Source: Limibacter armeniacum
GTDB lineage: Bacteria; Bacteroidota; Bacteroidia; Cytophagales; Flammeovirgaceae
Length of the DNA: 64,000 bases
Direction: 5' to 3'
Assembly (NCBI RefSeq): GCF_036880985.1
Contig: NZ_JBAJNO010000004.1
Span: 62,001-126,000, forward strand
Made by a program: the position numbers and the translations under genes. The notes below the pieces were generated by a model that was not told the DNA's origin, ran no database searches, and was given only the letters and a program-made list of their open reading frames with translations. Within the stretch, counting starts at the first letter, position 1, and the number at the start of each line of letters is the position of its first letter. Below, in pieces: positions 1 to 9,978 of the stretch.

Positions 1-596
1 GGGTGCTTTACAAGGTTTACATCCAAATCGATTGGGGCTGTACCTGTCACTCTGGTTACCAGTACGCTATCTTTTCTTGAGGCAAAAGTGCTACGCTCAA
101 ACTTACCCTTTTGGTCTTTCCACTGCACAATAGCTTCTGCAGTTTCATAGTTAACCATTCTGCGGTACTCTTTTATATTAGAAGCTGGCATCTCAAAGTT
201 CAAGTTTGCCGCAGGTACAAATGGATCAGTCCACTTCTTAGCACCGTAACCTGCCTCTTCCCAAAGCTGAACGCCCATTCTGGCTGCTTCTTCCCACTTA
301 CCATCCAGCTGAAGCTGACGGATTTCTTCCAAGTGGTTAGCCATATTTGGAGGAGTTACAGGCCCCTCATTAGGTAGGAACAACAAAGCATGGTTCAGGA
401 TAATTGTTTCCTCAAAAGGATCACCCATGACCATCGCTCCTAAAGTACCATTACCAGTCAGCAGGGCATCTTCCCACTGTGCGGCAGGCAGCCAACTTGT
501 AAAACCCTTTTCAGGAGTATCATGCATTTGGGCAAAAGTGCTTGATGCACATAAGACCAAACTGCTGATAACGACTAAGAATATATTACGTAACAT
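1..596 (-). CDS. GH95 alpha-L-fucosidase/galactosidase family protein, N-terminal part
   Basis: The gene starts at 596 and runs off the left edge of the window, so only about 198 N-terminal residues are visible. They begin with a signal peptide ending near ASSTFAQ and then show the GH95 N-terminal domain signature: WEDALLTGNGTLGAMVMG followed by EETIILNHALLFLPN. GH95 enzymes are inverting exo-hydrolases that remove terminal alpha-1,2-L-fucose or L-galactose, for example from xyloglucan side chains. The catalytic (alpha/alpha)6 barrel lies outside the window. It is the last visible gene of the minus-strand SusC-SusD-lipoprotein-GH31 operon, 232 bases after the GH31 stop. The family call is strong; fucose rather than galactose specificity is inferred from context. 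Confidence 0.8.
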   Translation of the reverse strand, partial: MLRNIFLVVISSLVLCASSTFAQMHDTPEKGFTSWLPAAQWEDALLTGNGTLGAMVMGDPFEETIILNHALLFLPNEGPVTPPNMANHLEEIRQLQLDGKWEEAARMGVQLWEEAGYGAKKWTDPFVPAANLNFEMPASNIKEYRRMVNYETAEAIVQWKDQKGKFERSTFASRKDSVLVTRVTGTAPIDLDVNLVKH

Positions 597-702
597 AATT
601 TCTGATATTTATGAGATAGCTGTGAAGGTAGTCATGTCTTGAAAAGGACACCCTCGGCTCTGGACAAAGACGGCACTGCCTTGCCAATCAAAACCACAAT
701 AG

Positions 703-734
703 TGATGATGGCGGAAACGAATCCACCACCATCA
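703..734 (-). other. Imperfect stem-loop between GH31 and GH95 genes
   Basis: TGATGATGG at 703-711 can pair with CCACCATCA at 726-734 with one mismatch, extended by GG/CC near the loop. It lies in the 232-base gap of the minus-strand operon. There is no clear T-run after it, so it looks more like an mRNA processing or stability element than a terminator. Seen directly; function inferred. Confidence 0.3.
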
Positions 735-828
735 GATAATAAACACCCAAGATTCACTTTCACCACATTGTTATATGACCAACATTCAGGCACATAACAA
801 CGCAACGGGATGATTATTTTAAGAGAAA

Positions 829-3666
829 TTATTTAAGCGAAACCTTCACTTCTTCGCCAGCATATTTCACTGACTCGAATGAGAATGATTTCTGAGCAAT
901 ATCAACAGGATTGTTCTTGTCAACTACCACTACTCTGAACTCACGGTCTTTCACCATGCCATCAAATGCACCTTGACGAGCCTTGATTGTCAGTGTCTGG
1001 TCAGCTTCAGACCACTCCATTGGAATCATTGTATAGTTACCTTTTTCGTAGTTGTAGTTAGTACCTTCATCCTCATACAACTCAAAAGTAGCATCCGCAC
1101 CAGTGTAAACCAGCAAGGTAACAGGCGCATCAGGTTTTTCGCTTGTATACTGGATATCAACACCTGTAGGAACAATTGAACCTGCTTTTACGAACAACGG
1201 CATTTCCTCGTAAGGAGCATTGACCACTTTCTTCTGTCCACCTTTGATAAACTCACCTGTGTGTGCATCATACCAGCCATTGCCAGCAGGGAAGTATACT
1301 TCTCTTTCACGAGCCTTGTACTCATATACTGGACAAGCCATTAGTGAAGGGCCAAACATAAACTGGTCACCGATGTTGTACACATTCTTGTCTTCAGTAA
1401 AGTCCATTGCCAAACCACGCATGATTGTGTAATCCTTGAAGTGCGTCCAACCTGCCAATGAGTAGATATAAGGCATCAGGCGGTAACGCAGCTTGTTGTA
1501 TTTCACGATTGACTCGTATGCTGGGTGACCTTCAGGGGCAATGTTGTACACCTCTCTGAATGGGTACTGACCGTGCACTCTGAAAAGAGGTACAAATGCA
1601 CCGAACTGGAACCAACGCGTGTTCAACTCTCTCCACTCTCTCATATCTTCGCTGCCTTCAGTCGCTCTCTCGTATCTTTTCTCAACACAGAATCCACCTA
1701 CGTCCATTGTCCAGTAAGGAAGACCTGACATTGCAAAGTTGATACCTGCTGAGATTTGAGCTTCCATATCTTCCCAACGTGTTCCAATATCACCACTCCA
1801 AGTTACCGCACCGTATTTCTGAAGACCTGCAAAACCTGATCTTGTCAGAATAAATACACGCTCGTCATTATCTACGCTACGCTGACCTTCGTAAATACCT
1901 TTCGCATTCATCAGTGCATAAGCATTGAAGTACTGGGTAGATGATCCCATTGCAGTCGGGTTCATCAGGTCTTTACGGTATTGAACGCTTGCATTTGAAA
2001 GGATATCTGGCTCAGAAGCATCCATCCACCATGCATCAAATCCTTTTGTATAAAGTTTCTCCTTGATCTGCTCCCAGAACAGTTTTCTAGCGCCTTCACT
2101 GTAAGCATCGTAGAATGAACCTACATAACCCTGTGCAATCCAGTCTTTCACGTTATCATCGATCGCTCTTTTGTACATCCAGCCTTTCTCGTCGAACTGC
2201 TTGTAATGCTCTGTTGACTCGTAGAACTTAGGCCATACAGACACCATGATATTGGCATTGTTCTCATGAACTTCGTCAATCATTGCCTTTGCATCAGGGA
2301 AACGGTCAAGGTCAAAGTCGTGGCTACCCCAAGCATCTTGTGGCCAGTAAGACCAGTCTAGTACGATGTTATCGATTGGAATTTGACGCTTTCTAAATTC
2401 TTTCAGTGCACCTAGCAACTCGTCTTGCGTCTTGTAACGCTCACGGCTTTGCCAGAAGCCCATTGACCATTTCGGCATTACCTGTGCCTTACCTGTGATA
2501 GTACGGTACTGTCCGATCACTTCATCCATTGACTCACCTTTCATAAAGTAGTAACGGATATCCTGTCCCATTTCAGAGAAGAAAGACAGTCTTTCCTGCT
2601 CCTTCTTGTCTACTGGAGAAAGGACTTTCAAACCAATGTAAGAGATACCGCCATCAGGGATCCACTCCAGCTTGATGTTGTGTTTCTTACCTTTTTCCAT
2701 CTGTACGCTGAACTTGGCAACAGAAGGGTTCCAAGCTGTTCTCCATTTGTCAAACTGAAGCTCGCCATCTACCCAAAGCTTTGTGTAACCTGCATAGTAG
2801 CAAAGGAACTTGAATTCACCAGTCTCATCTGCTTCAATGGCACCTTCCCATGTGATGATGGCATTGTTGAAATCCACACCTTTAGGGAAGTTCTCAACAG
2901 TCTCAAGGTTTTCGTAGTCAATTGTGCTTTCCTTACGCTCAATAAATACATGCTTGTTGTTACCATGCTCACGGTAAGAAGCATCCAAACCACCTGGATT
3001 TCCTGCCTTGTCATACAGCTTCAATGTATTGATCTGCGCATATGGTCTTGCATCACCGAAACGGCTCAGAGAATAGTTATCCCAAAGGATACCATATTTT
3101 TTAGTTGATACTACAAACGGTACAGACACCTTCGTGTTGTATTGGAAAAGCTCCTCGTTCTTTCCTTTGTAGTTCATTTCATTAGCCTGATGCTGACCCA
3201 ATCCATAAAGGGCCTCATCTGCTGGAGAGTCAAACTGCTGACGAAGCTCGTAAGCAGCTACACTGTCCACAGTAACAGGAGAGAATGTTCTTCCCTCAAC
3301 CGCTTTCTCCTTGATGATCTCACTACCATCTGCGTTGAAGTAAGCGACTGCTCCTGACTTTTTATTTACTGTAACCTGCAAAGCATCTGTTTTGATTGCC
3401 CATTCAGATGAATGCTCAGTTACTTCAAAATCTTTAAACTTTGAAGGCTGCTCTGCCTCAGTCAAACTTTTTGTCTGATCGAAATTAGCATTTGCTGTTG
3501 CCTCCACTTTTACAATATCATCTTGCAGGAGTGTCAAACGCACTTTCTTCACCTGATCAGCCCCTTCAATATCGAAAGTCAATGCATTCCCATCTGCCTT
3601 GAAGCTTTTCTTACAAGAAGAAAATACTGTTAGGAACACGATTGAATATATAAGCCACTTTTTCAT
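829..3666 (-). CDS. GH31 lipoprotein with inserted PA14 domain, probable alpha-xylosidase
   Basis: The 945-residue protein begins with a lipoprotein signal (lipobox FSSC, acylated Cys near residue 18). It has an N-terminal beta-sandwich, a PA14 insert at about residues 225-345 (DETGEFKF, YAGYTKLWVDG), and a GH31 (beta/alpha)8 barrel. The nucleophile is D549 in WWMDASEPD and the likely acid/base is D626 in TWSGDIG. The same PA14-in-GH31 layout is known from xyloglucan-specific alpha-xylosidases of Cellvibrio and Bacteroides, where PA14 helps bind the oligosaccharide. The predicted reaction is removal of non-reducing terminal alpha-1,6-xylose from xyloglucan oligosaccharides, probably in the periplasm or at the outer membrane. 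It sits 74 bases after the glycan-binding lipoprotein gene and upstream of GH95. Alpha-glucosidase activity cannot be excluded by sequence alone. Confidence 0.88.
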   Translation of the reverse strand: MKKWLIYSIVFLTVFSSCKKSFKADGNALTFDIEGADQVKKVRLTLLQDDIVKVEATANANFDQTKSLTEAEQPSKFKDFEVTEHSSEWAIKTDALQVTVNKKSGAVAYFNADGSEIIKEKAVEGRTFSPVTVDSVAAYELRQQFDSPADEALYGLGQHQANEMNYKGKNEELFQYNTKVSVPFVVSTKKYGILWDNYSLSRFGDARPYAQINTLKLYDKAGNPGGLDASYREHGNNKHVFIERKESTIDYENLETVENFPKGVDFNNAIITWEGAIEADETGEFKFLCYYAGYTKLWVDGELQFDKWRTAWNPSVAKFSVQMEKGKKHNIKLEWIPDGGISYIGLKVLSPVDKKEQERLSFFSEMGQDIRYYFMKGESMDEVIGQYRTITGKAQVMPKWSMGFWQSRERYKTQDELLGALKEFRKRQIPIDNIVLDWSYWPQDAWGSHDFDLDRFPDAKAMIDEVHENNANIMVSVWPKFYESTEHYKQFDEKGWMYKRAIDDNVKDWIAQGYVGSFYDAYSEGARKLFWEQIKEKLYTKGFDAWWMDASEPDILSNASVQYRKDLMNPTAMGSSTQYFNAYALMNAKGIYEGQRSVDNDERVFILTRSGFAGLQKYGAVTWSGDIGTRWEDMEAQISAGINFAMSGLPYWTMDVGGFCVEKRYERATEGSEDMREWRELNTRWFQFGAFVPLFRVHGQYPFREVYNIAPEGHPAYESIVKYNKLRYRLMPYIYSLAGWTHFKDYTIMRGLAMDFTEDKNVYNIGDQFMFGPSLMACPVYEYKAREREVYFPAGNGWYDAHTGEFIKGGQKKVVNAPYEEMPLFVKAGSIVPTGVDIQYTSEKPDAPVTLLVYTGADATFELYEDEGTNYNYEKGNYTMIPMEWSEADQTLTIKARQGAFDGMVKDREFRVVVVDKNNPVDIAQKSFSFESVKYAGEEVKVSLK

Positions 3667-3702
3667 TTCTTAAGCTTAAATGGTTGAAATTGTTTGCTAG
3701 AG

Positions 3703-3729
3703 GCATGCCCCCTTTTTTTGAGGGCATGC
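3703..3729 (-). other. Intercistronic hairpin before GH31
   Basis: GCATGCCC (3703-3710) and GGGCATGC (3722-3729) form a perfect 8-bp stem with an 11-base loop in the short gap between the binding lipoprotein and GH31 genes. No T-run follows in the direction of transcription. Such hairpins often uncouple high expression of SusCD-type surface proteins from lower expression of the enzymes downstream; that role is inferred here. Confidence 0.5.
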
Positions 3730-3740
3730 TTCATGATAAA

Positions 3741-5117
3741 TTACTCTTGTCCTTCCAGCACAAAGTGGAATACCATATATTCTGCTTTATCTGGGTCACG
3801 CTTACCGAACCAGATATCAGTCACTACCTCACCAGCTGTCTGCGTTTTGACAATTCTCCACTCATTGTCCACTGTAGTAGTAGCTACTACCCATGAACCA
3901 ATGTTGAAGGCAGGTGTAACCTCATTAAACGTTACGATATTTGTACTTGCATCTACTTCAAATGTTCCTTCAGTTACAACACCAGCATTGTCTGTAACTT
4001 TCACTACACCGTCGTTGAAGAACTCAACCTGGCAAGGTGCAATACCATCCTGATCTGCTGCAGTGTAACCAGCCCAATCAGGGTAGTCTTCAACTGCTGT
4101 AAAGCCGTTCAGCAATTCTCCTGTCAGGCTAGCCCAGTCAAATGGTGTTTCCTTGCTCAACACCCACTTCTTGCTGTTTGAAGTACCCAATGCATCTTCA
4201 ACGCTGTCACCACCTAGATCCACTTCGATATCAGGATCACCAGCAGGTGTCCAGTTCTCAGCATAATCCTTTGAGATAAAGTTGTAAATCAACAATGCTG
4301 CACCTTCACCTGACAATGCAGGGTCACGTGTCACTGCCAATTGCATAGCATTCTCAGAGATAGAGATTACTTTAGTTTTACCCCAGTCTACCACATTACC
4401 GTCATTAGGCTCACCATGAAGGATGCCAGCATCTGTCAGTTGCAGCGTTTTGGCATCAGTATCCAGGAAGTAAACACCTGTCTCTACTTTCCCTAGCATA
4501 TTGTGGTCTACGGTTACAGATGGTTGTCCTTTAAGGCTAAATGTCATAGAACCATAGTCACCCGCAGGCATCATCCAGCTACCGTCATACCCAGCTTCCC
4601 ATACCCAGCAATCAGCATCACCATAACATTCATTATCCCAACCATAATCAAGGCCAGCATAGTACAATGGACCGTTGAAGTACTTCAGGTTAGCATCAGC
4701 ATCCAGATCAAGGTACCATACCTTTTCATTACCAACACCACCTGACAACAGCTCCCACATTGGGTCTTTCAGGTAATCAAAGTTGGTTGTTGTAATTTCA
4801 AGGCTAAATGTGTCAGCAGCCACGTAACCACCTTCACTCATCACACCGTATACAAATTGGTATTCACCCGGAAATGCCAGTTTTACGGTATCTTCTACTC
4901 TTGTGGAACGTCCTAAAGGCGTAATCCAAAGTGGCGCAGCATTTGGTGTTTCACTTGACAGGATCACCATATTGGGATCTTCAGGATTTGATACAATGGA
5001 AAATTTCAAATCTTCCTTTGACATCATATTTCCCAAATCATATTCTTCAGGTTGGCAACTCCAAAAACCGATGATAGTAAGCAGCAGGAGTGACCATCTA
5101 TTTATATTTCTTTTCAT
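3741..5117 (-). CDS. Surface glycan-binding-type lipoprotein
   Basis: The 458-residue lipoprotein (lipobox FWSC near residues 18-21) follows SusD by 21 bases. That is the position usually held by SusE/SusF or SGBP-B glycan-binding proteins in polysaccharide utilisation loci. The N-terminal third looks like an Ig/PKD-type spacer domain (PGEYQFVYGVMSEGG). The rest is rich in Trp, Tyr and Asp, including WDNECYGDADCWVWEAGYDG, which suggests a carbohydrate-binding beta-sandwich. No catalytic motif was recognised. It is predicted to be tethered on the outer membrane, capturing oligosaccharides for the adjacent SusCD pair. Family assignment is by position and general composition, so the exact fold is uncertain. 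Confidence 0.65.
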   Translation of the reverse strand: MKRNINRWSLLLLTIIGFWSCQPEEYDLGNMMSKEDLKFSIVSNPEDPNMVILSSETPNAAPLWITPLGRSTRVEDTVKLAFPGEYQFVYGVMSEGGYVAADTFSLEITTTNFDYLKDPMWELLSGGVGNEKVWYLDLDADANLKYFNGPLYYAGLDYGWDNECYGDADCWVWEAGYDGSWMMPAGDYGSMTFSLKGQPSVTVDHNMLGKVETGVYFLDTDAKTLQLTDAGILHGEPNDGNVVDWGKTKVISISENAMQLAVTRDPALSGEGAALLIYNFISKDYAENWTPAGDPDIEVDLGGDSVEDALGTSNSKKWVLSKETPFDWASLTGELLNGFTAVEDYPDWAGYTAADQDGIAPCQVEFFNDGVVKVTDNAGVVTEGTFEVDASTNIVTFNEVTPAFNIGSWVVATTTVDNEWRIVKTQTAGEVVTDIWFGKRDPDKAEYMVFHFVLEGQE

Positions 5118-5138
5118 AATTCTTCGATTAAAAAGTTA

Positions 5139-6737
5139 TTACTTCCAACCTTCATTTTGAGTAAGTACACCCCCTGATCTCGTGATCTGATTCTGAGGAA
5201 TCATCTGAAGACCACGAGTTTCAATCAGGTTGCTTGCCTTAATCGTCTTTTCAGTGTCAACCCCACCATCTTGCAGTGTGATTACCTGATTGACAGTAGC
5301 TGCTGCTACCTCAACACCTTGGCGAAGCAAATCCCAGTAACGGATACCTTCAAATGCGAACTCCCACATACGCTCACGAAGAATGTTTTCATTTGTAGCT
5401 GCAACTGAACCCAAACCAGCACGTCCTCTTACCTGATCAAGGTAGTCTTGCGCATTAGCGCTTCCCAGCTCGGCTGCCATCAGCAATACATCTGCATAAC
5501 GCATCACTACATAGTCCTGGAACTGTCCAATCTGGAAGTTTACAGCACCATTAGCTTCTGCTACATCAGTACCATCAGGGTTGGCAAGTGGTGTATATTT
5601 TTTATTGGTATAACCACTGTATTCACGCTGATCAGAAACATCAAAGTCCAATCCTTCTTCCTCAATAGCAATGATAGAAGCATCTCTTCTGTTATCATTT
5701 GTTGCATATGAGTTATAAAGTTTAGGGTTTACAGTACATGCACCCCAACCTTTTCCATAAGGGCTATATGATTTCGATTTTGCATCACGAAGTCCCAACA
5801 TTACCAACCAGTGGTTACCGTCTGTGTTGCCATCGTAATCTGAAGTAATGTTATACTTTATTGCAAAAACAGTTTCTGCATTGTCTTTACCTGCATAGGT
5901 AGTTTGCAACTCCTCTCCTGACGCAGAAGTATATGAAGAGGCAGCAGGCCACAAGTCTTTAAAGTCTGCTATCAGTTGGTAGTTACCACTACTGATTACC
6001 TCTTCAAGACCCGTCAAAACCTCTTCCTTACTTACCAAACCAACCAAGTCAGACTTACCATAGTAACCTGTGTAAAACAAGAATACTTTAGCTAAATATG
6101 CTTTAGCCACAAAACGGTTAACTTTTCCTGGACTTACTGTTTCACTACCAAACTCAGCCGCAAAAAGAAGGTCTTCCGTAATGGCTTTATAAGTTGAATC
6201 TGATTCAGACTGCGGGATGTTACCGTTCACTGGTTCAAGTACCAAAGGAACTCGCTCCCATAGACGAACCATATCAAAATAAGCGTAAGCACGAAGGAAC
6301 CTTGCTTCAGCTTCTGTCTCTACTTTTGCAGTTTCATCACCTTCCCAATCGATCTGGTCCATTTTCTGGAGCAGGGCATTGGAGCGGTAAATTGCCTTGT
6401 AGTAATTTTTCCAGTTCTCGTCGAAGATGTTGACTTCTCCTGGTGAACGCTGGAGATCAAACTCATCCAACACCTGATAGTTGTAAGCATCGTTGTTTCC
6501 TACTCCTCCAAAACAGTTGTCTGAAAACACTTCTGAAGCAGTTGGAAATGCAACTCCACTTGAATAAAGCTGTTGCATTCCATCATAGCAACCAACAATT
6601 GCCATCTCAGCATCAGCTTTAGTTTGATAAAAGTTTTCGTCCGTTATTTGCGTTAGCGGCTCACCATCCAGAAAACCTGAACATCCACCAGCCATCAGCA
6701 AACCCACAAAGGACATATATCTAATTACTTTTTTCAT
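5139..6737 (-). CDS. SusD/RagB family outer-membrane glycan-binding lipoprotein
   Basis: SusD-like protein of about 532 residues. The start at 6737 is preferred over an upstream in-frame ATG at 6773 because it gives MKKVIRYM plus a clean lipobox (AGGC) and has AAGGAAAG just upstream. The 6773 start would also overlap the end of susC. The N-terminus FLDGEPLTQITDENFYQ is typical of SusD. TPR-like helices follow (EARFLRAYAYFDMVRLWERVPLV), and the C-terminal RERMWEFAFEGIRYWDLLRQG is the SusD family signature. It acts as the lid on the SusC barrel and binds the glycan. It starts 13 bases after the susC stop, so the two are almost certainly co-transcribed. Confidence 0.95.
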   Translation of the reverse strand: MKKVIRYMSFVGLLMAGGCSGFLDGEPLTQITDENFYQTKADAEMAIVGCYDGMQQLYSSGVAFPTASEVFSDNCFGGVGNNDAYNYQVLDEFDLQRSPGEVNIFDENWKNYYKAIYRSNALLQKMDQIDWEGDETAKVETEAEARFLRAYAYFDMVRLWERVPLVLEPVNGNIPQSESDSTYKAITEDLLFAAEFGSETVSPGKVNRFVAKAYLAKVFLFYTGYYGKSDLVGLVSKEEVLTGLEEVISSGNYQLIADFKDLWPAASSYTSASGEELQTTYAGKDNAETVFAIKYNITSDYDGNTDGNHWLVMLGLRDAKSKSYSPYGKGWGACTVNPKLYNSYATNDNRRDASIIAIEEEGLDFDVSDQREYSGYTNKKYTPLANPDGTDVAEANGAVNFQIGQFQDYVVMRYADVLLMAAELGSANAQDYLDQVRGRAGLGSVAATNENILRERMWEFAFEGIRYWDLLRQGVEVAAATVNQVITLQDGGVDTEKTIKASNLIETRGLQMIPQNQITRSGGVLTQNEGWK

Positions 6738-6750
6738 GATATTTCTTTCC

Positions 6751-9700
6751 TTAGAAGTTAATATTTGCACCAACTAGATAAGTTTTAGGGCGAGGGTAGA
6801 AACCTAAATCGACACCTGATGATCCTCCTTGAAGGCCATATCCAACTTCAGGGTCCATACCATTGTAGTTAGTGAATACAAATGGATTTTGAACTGTTGC
6901 ATACAGTCTCAAACGCTTGAAGAAACCATTAGAAACAAGGTGCTTGAAATCATAACCTAGCGTGATGTTGTTGATTCTCAAGAAATCGCCATCTTTCACA
7001 AAAATATCTGAGAACTGAACGTAGTTCACGTTCGTTTGTGTTACTCGAGGTATTGTATTAGAGGTTCCCTCACCGTGCCACCTGTCTAGGATTTCAGTTG
7101 TATAGTTCGAATAGCCATTTGCATGGTTTCTGTATGACTGGACAATCTGATTACCCGCTACACCGTATGCCAATACAGAGAAGTCAAACCCTTTGTATTC
7201 TGCGGATAACGTGAAGCTAAACGTATAATCAGGGTTAGGGTCGCCTAGGTTTACCTTATCGTTATCATCAATTACACCATCATTGTTTACGTCAATATAG
7301 CGTAGGTCACCTGGTTGTGCATTTGGCTGAATCAAGCTGCCTTCAGGACCTGTATAACTTGCTACTTCTGCTTCGTTCTGGAAGATTCCATCAGTTTGCA
7401 ATCCCCAGAAGTAACCAATAGGCAGACCTGTTTGCGCTCTACGATAGAATTGTCCTGCATTGTCATACAACACGTTTTCCAAACCAGGAACAATACCATC
7501 ATCCGTTGGCACATCAGTAACTTTATTCTTGTTCTTGGTAATATTAGCTCCAATGCTATACTTCAACTCACCTACCTGATCAGACCAGTTCAAACCAATC
7601 TCAATACCTTTGTTGATAACATTACCTCCATTAAAGACAGGAGCATCTGCACCATCTGTTGCATAACCTGGTCTTTCCAATAACCAATCTTTAGTTGTCT
7701 TATTATACCAGTCAAACGTTGTTGAAAGCTTACCTTTAAGGAAGTCAGCATCAAAACCAATATTGGTTTGCTCTGAGGTTTCCCAACGTACATCAGGGTT
7801 ACCGAGACGGCTAGGATACGCGCCAATTGCATTACCGGAAGCATTGAAATCTTCTGAGCCGAAATAGTAATTACTATTGCCAATACTTATAGGAGCTAAG
7901 AATTGCCATGCTTCAATACTTTGGTTACCCACCTGTCCCCAGCTGGCTCTCAACTTAAAGAAATCCATAAAGGGCTCTGTGAATGACATAAAGTCTTCAG
8001 CAGAAACAATCCAACCTGCTGAAACTGAAGGGAAGTATCCCCATTGATTTACATTAGCAAACCTTGAAGAACCATCCGCACGGAAAGTGGTATTGAACAG
8101 GTACTTCTCATTATAGGTATAGTTCAGCCTTCCATAATAGGATAATCTATTTTCAGGATCATTTGGAGAACCATCATAAGTCAGTTGGGCATAATCTTGA
8201 TTAGTAGTATTATTAATCCAAGCATGGTCGTAATCATTAAAGATCATGTCTGTATTGGTTATACTCAATGATTGACCTGTATTCTCATAAGCAGTTACAC
8301 CAGCCATCAGGCTAAGGTCACTTTTGCCGAATCTCATGTCATACTGAGCAAAGTTATCCCAAGTCCAAGCTAAGCCTTGTCCTAATGCTTGTGAAACACT
8401 ATTATTGATTCTTCTATCATAGATTGACAGTTCATATTCAGGTTTGTAATAACGACTCGAAGTATAGTAGTAATCAAAGCCTATACGAGAAGTAAACTTC
8501 AACCCATCAAGTGGATTCACCTCAACGAATACATTACCCAATAACTTCGCTTCTGTATTCTTACCTTGATTGTTCAACATCATAGAAGCAAATGGATTGG
8601 ATTCACCGGGAAACCAAGGACTCCATTCTTCTCCCTGATACATTACACCTGCTAGGTTGCTCATGTAATTACCATTATCATCATATACAGGCAAGAATGG
8701 GCTTGTATTGAAAGCACCTCTCAATGAGTTGTTGTATTGATCTCCTACTGATACCCCTCTTCTTGTAGAGTGAGAGAAAGTCAGGTTCTGACCGATCTTA
8801 ACAATATCTCCCAGCACTTTGTGGTCTGTATTTATACGCAACGAGTAACGTTCGTAGTCTGATACTTCAGGTCCACCCATGATACCTTCCTGTCCTGTAT
8901 AAGACAGTGACATTGAGTATACTGATGTTTGGTTACCACCATTAAGACCCAATACATAGTTTTCCGTCACAGCGTTGTTATAGATCATTTGATCTAACCA
9001 ATCTGTTCCTTCACCCATTGAAGCAATCTGCTCACTCGTAAAGATTGGCGCTTTACCAGAGTTGATGGCAGCTTCATTCATGATCACTGCATACTCTTTA
9101 CCATTTAGCAAGTCAACCTTTCCCGCTGGCTGCTGAACACCATAATAAGTATCGAAAGTCACATTCATAGAACCTTCTTTACCTTTCTTAGTAGTAATCA
9201 GTACTACACCATTGGCAGCCTGAGAACCATAGATAGCAGCAGAAGCAGCATCCTTCAATACGTCAAATGACTCGATATCTGCAGCATTTAGATAAGAGAT
9301 GTCTCCTGTCTGTACACCATCTACAATATAAAGTGGCTGTGAATTACCAATGGTACCAACACCCCTGATGTTTACTTTCATTGACTCACCAGGCTGACCT
9401 GATGTAGCAGTAATATTAACACCCGGAGTTTGTCCTTGCATTGCGTCCAGCGGGTTCGCTGTACTTAACTTTGATATAGTTTCACCTTTTACCTGGCCTG
9501 TTGCACCTGTCAAAAGTTTCTTCTTCTGAACACCATATCCCACAACAACAATTTCTTCCAGTTCAGCAGCATCTTCTGACAAAGCAACTTTGACTTGTGA
9601 CTGTCCGGTTAGAAGGACTTCCTGAGAAACATGCCCTACGAAAGAAACAACCAGTGTCTCTCCTTCTTTTGCTTGTATCGCAAATTTCCCATCAAAGTCA

Positions 9701-9915
9701 GTCAACGTTCCCGTTACGGTTCCTTTGATTAGAACATTGGCACCCGGTAAAGGAGAACCATCCATTTCCGAAACAACTACACCTTTAATCATTCCTCCTG
9801 TTTGTCCAAATACTGTAGTAGTACTCACAACAAAGAGAAATATTAAAAGATAGAAGTGCGATCTAGAGAAGCTAAATCTGTACTCCCCAAAATCAATTTT
9901 GTCTTTGTGCTTCAT
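6751..9915 (-). CDS. SusC/RagA family TonB-dependent glycan transporter
   Basis: The 1054-residue outer-membrane receptor has a signal peptide ending near TTTVFGQ and a carboxypeptidase-regulatory-like beta-sandwich (about 43-120: GTVTGTLTDFDGKF). The TonB-box-like EEIVVVGYG follows at about 122-130, then a plug (about 130-240: NPLDAMQGQTPGVNI, IRGVGTIGNSQPLYIVDG) and a 22-strand barrel ending in GANINF. It imports oligosaccharides across the outer membrane with its SusD partner, powered by TonB-ExbBD, which is not encoded nearby. It is the first gene of the minus-strand operon. The length and motifs are normal for the family. Xyloglucan oligosaccharide specificity is inferred from the enzymes in the operon. 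Confidence 0.96.
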   Translation of the reverse strand: MKHKDKIDFGEYRFSFSRSHFYLLIFLFVVSTTTVFGQTGGMIKGVVVSEMDGSPLPGANVLIKGTVTGTLTDFDGKFAIQAKEGETLVVSFVGHVSQEVLLTGQSQVKVALSEDAAELEEIVVVGYGVQKKKLLTGATGQVKGETISKLSTANPLDAMQGQTPGVNITATSGQPGESMKVNIRGVGTIGNSQPLYIVDGVQTGDISYLNAADIESFDVLKDAASAAIYGSQAANGVVLITTKKGKEGSMNVTFDTYYGVQQPAGKVDLLNGKEYAVIMNEAAINSGKAPIFTSEQIASMGEGTDWLDQMIYNNAVTENYVLGLNGGNQTSVYSMSLSYTGQEGIMGGPEVSDYERYSLRINTDHKVLGDIVKIGQNLTFSHSTRRGVSVGDQYNNSLRGAFNTSPFLPVYDDNGNYMSNLAGVMYQGEEWSPWFPGESNPFASMMLNNQGKNTEAKLLGNVFVEVNPLDGLKFTSRIGFDYYYTSSRYYKPEYELSIYDRRINNSVSQALGQGLAWTWDNFAQYDMRFGKSDLSLMAGVTAYENTGQSLSITNTDMIFNDYDHAWINNTTNQDYAQLTYDGSPNDPENRLSYYGRLNYTYNEKYLFNTTFRADGSSRFANVNQWGYFPSVSAGWIVSAEDFMSFTEPFMDFFKLRASWGQVGNQSIEAWQFLAPISIGNSNYYFGSEDFNASGNAIGAYPSRLGNPDVRWETSEQTNIGFDADFLKGKLSTTFDWYNKTTKDWLLERPGYATDGADAPVFNGGNVINKGIEIGLNWSDQVGELKYSIGANITKNKNKVTDVPTDDGIVPGLENVLYDNAGQFYRRAQTGLPIGYFWGLQTDGIFQNEAEVASYTGPEGSLIQPNAQPGDLRYIDVNNDGVIDDNDKVNLGDPNPDYTFSFTLSAEYKGFDFSVLAYGVAGNQIVQSYRNHANGYSNYTTEILDRWHGEGTSNTIPRVTQTNVNYVQFSDIFVKDGDFLRINNITLGYDFKHLVSNGFFKRLRLYATVQNPFVFTNYNGMDPEVGYGLQGGSSGVDLGFYPRPKTYLVGANINF

Positions 9916-9943
9916 ATTTATTGGTTTTACATAAATAAGAGTT

Positions 9944-9965
9944 CACACTTAAACCCCCAAGTGTG
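9944..9965 (-). promoter_or_regulatory. Inverted repeat at the predicted susC transcription start
   Basis: CACACTT (9944-9950) and AAGTGTG (9959-9965) form a perfect 7-bp inverted repeat with an 8-base spacer containing a C-run. It lies directly after the predicted -7 box, so it is either an operator or a hairpin at the extreme 5' end of the susC mRNA. Seen directly; role inferred. Confidence 0.4.
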
Positions 9966-9970
9966 TATGG

Positions 9971-9978
9971 CAAATGTA
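9971..9978 (-). promoter_or_regulatory. Predicted -7 box of the susC operon
   Basis: On the minus strand this reads TACATTTG, an exact match to the Bacteroidota TAnnTTTG -7 consensus. A weak -33-like TTTTCG lies about 24 bases upstream (10003-10008). Transcription would start near 9964, about 50 bases before the susC ATG. Confidence 0.45.

Noticed and set aside
2680-3108. Plus-strand frame of 142 codons inside GH31
   Set aside because: It is a shadow of a clearly conserved gene on the opposite strand.
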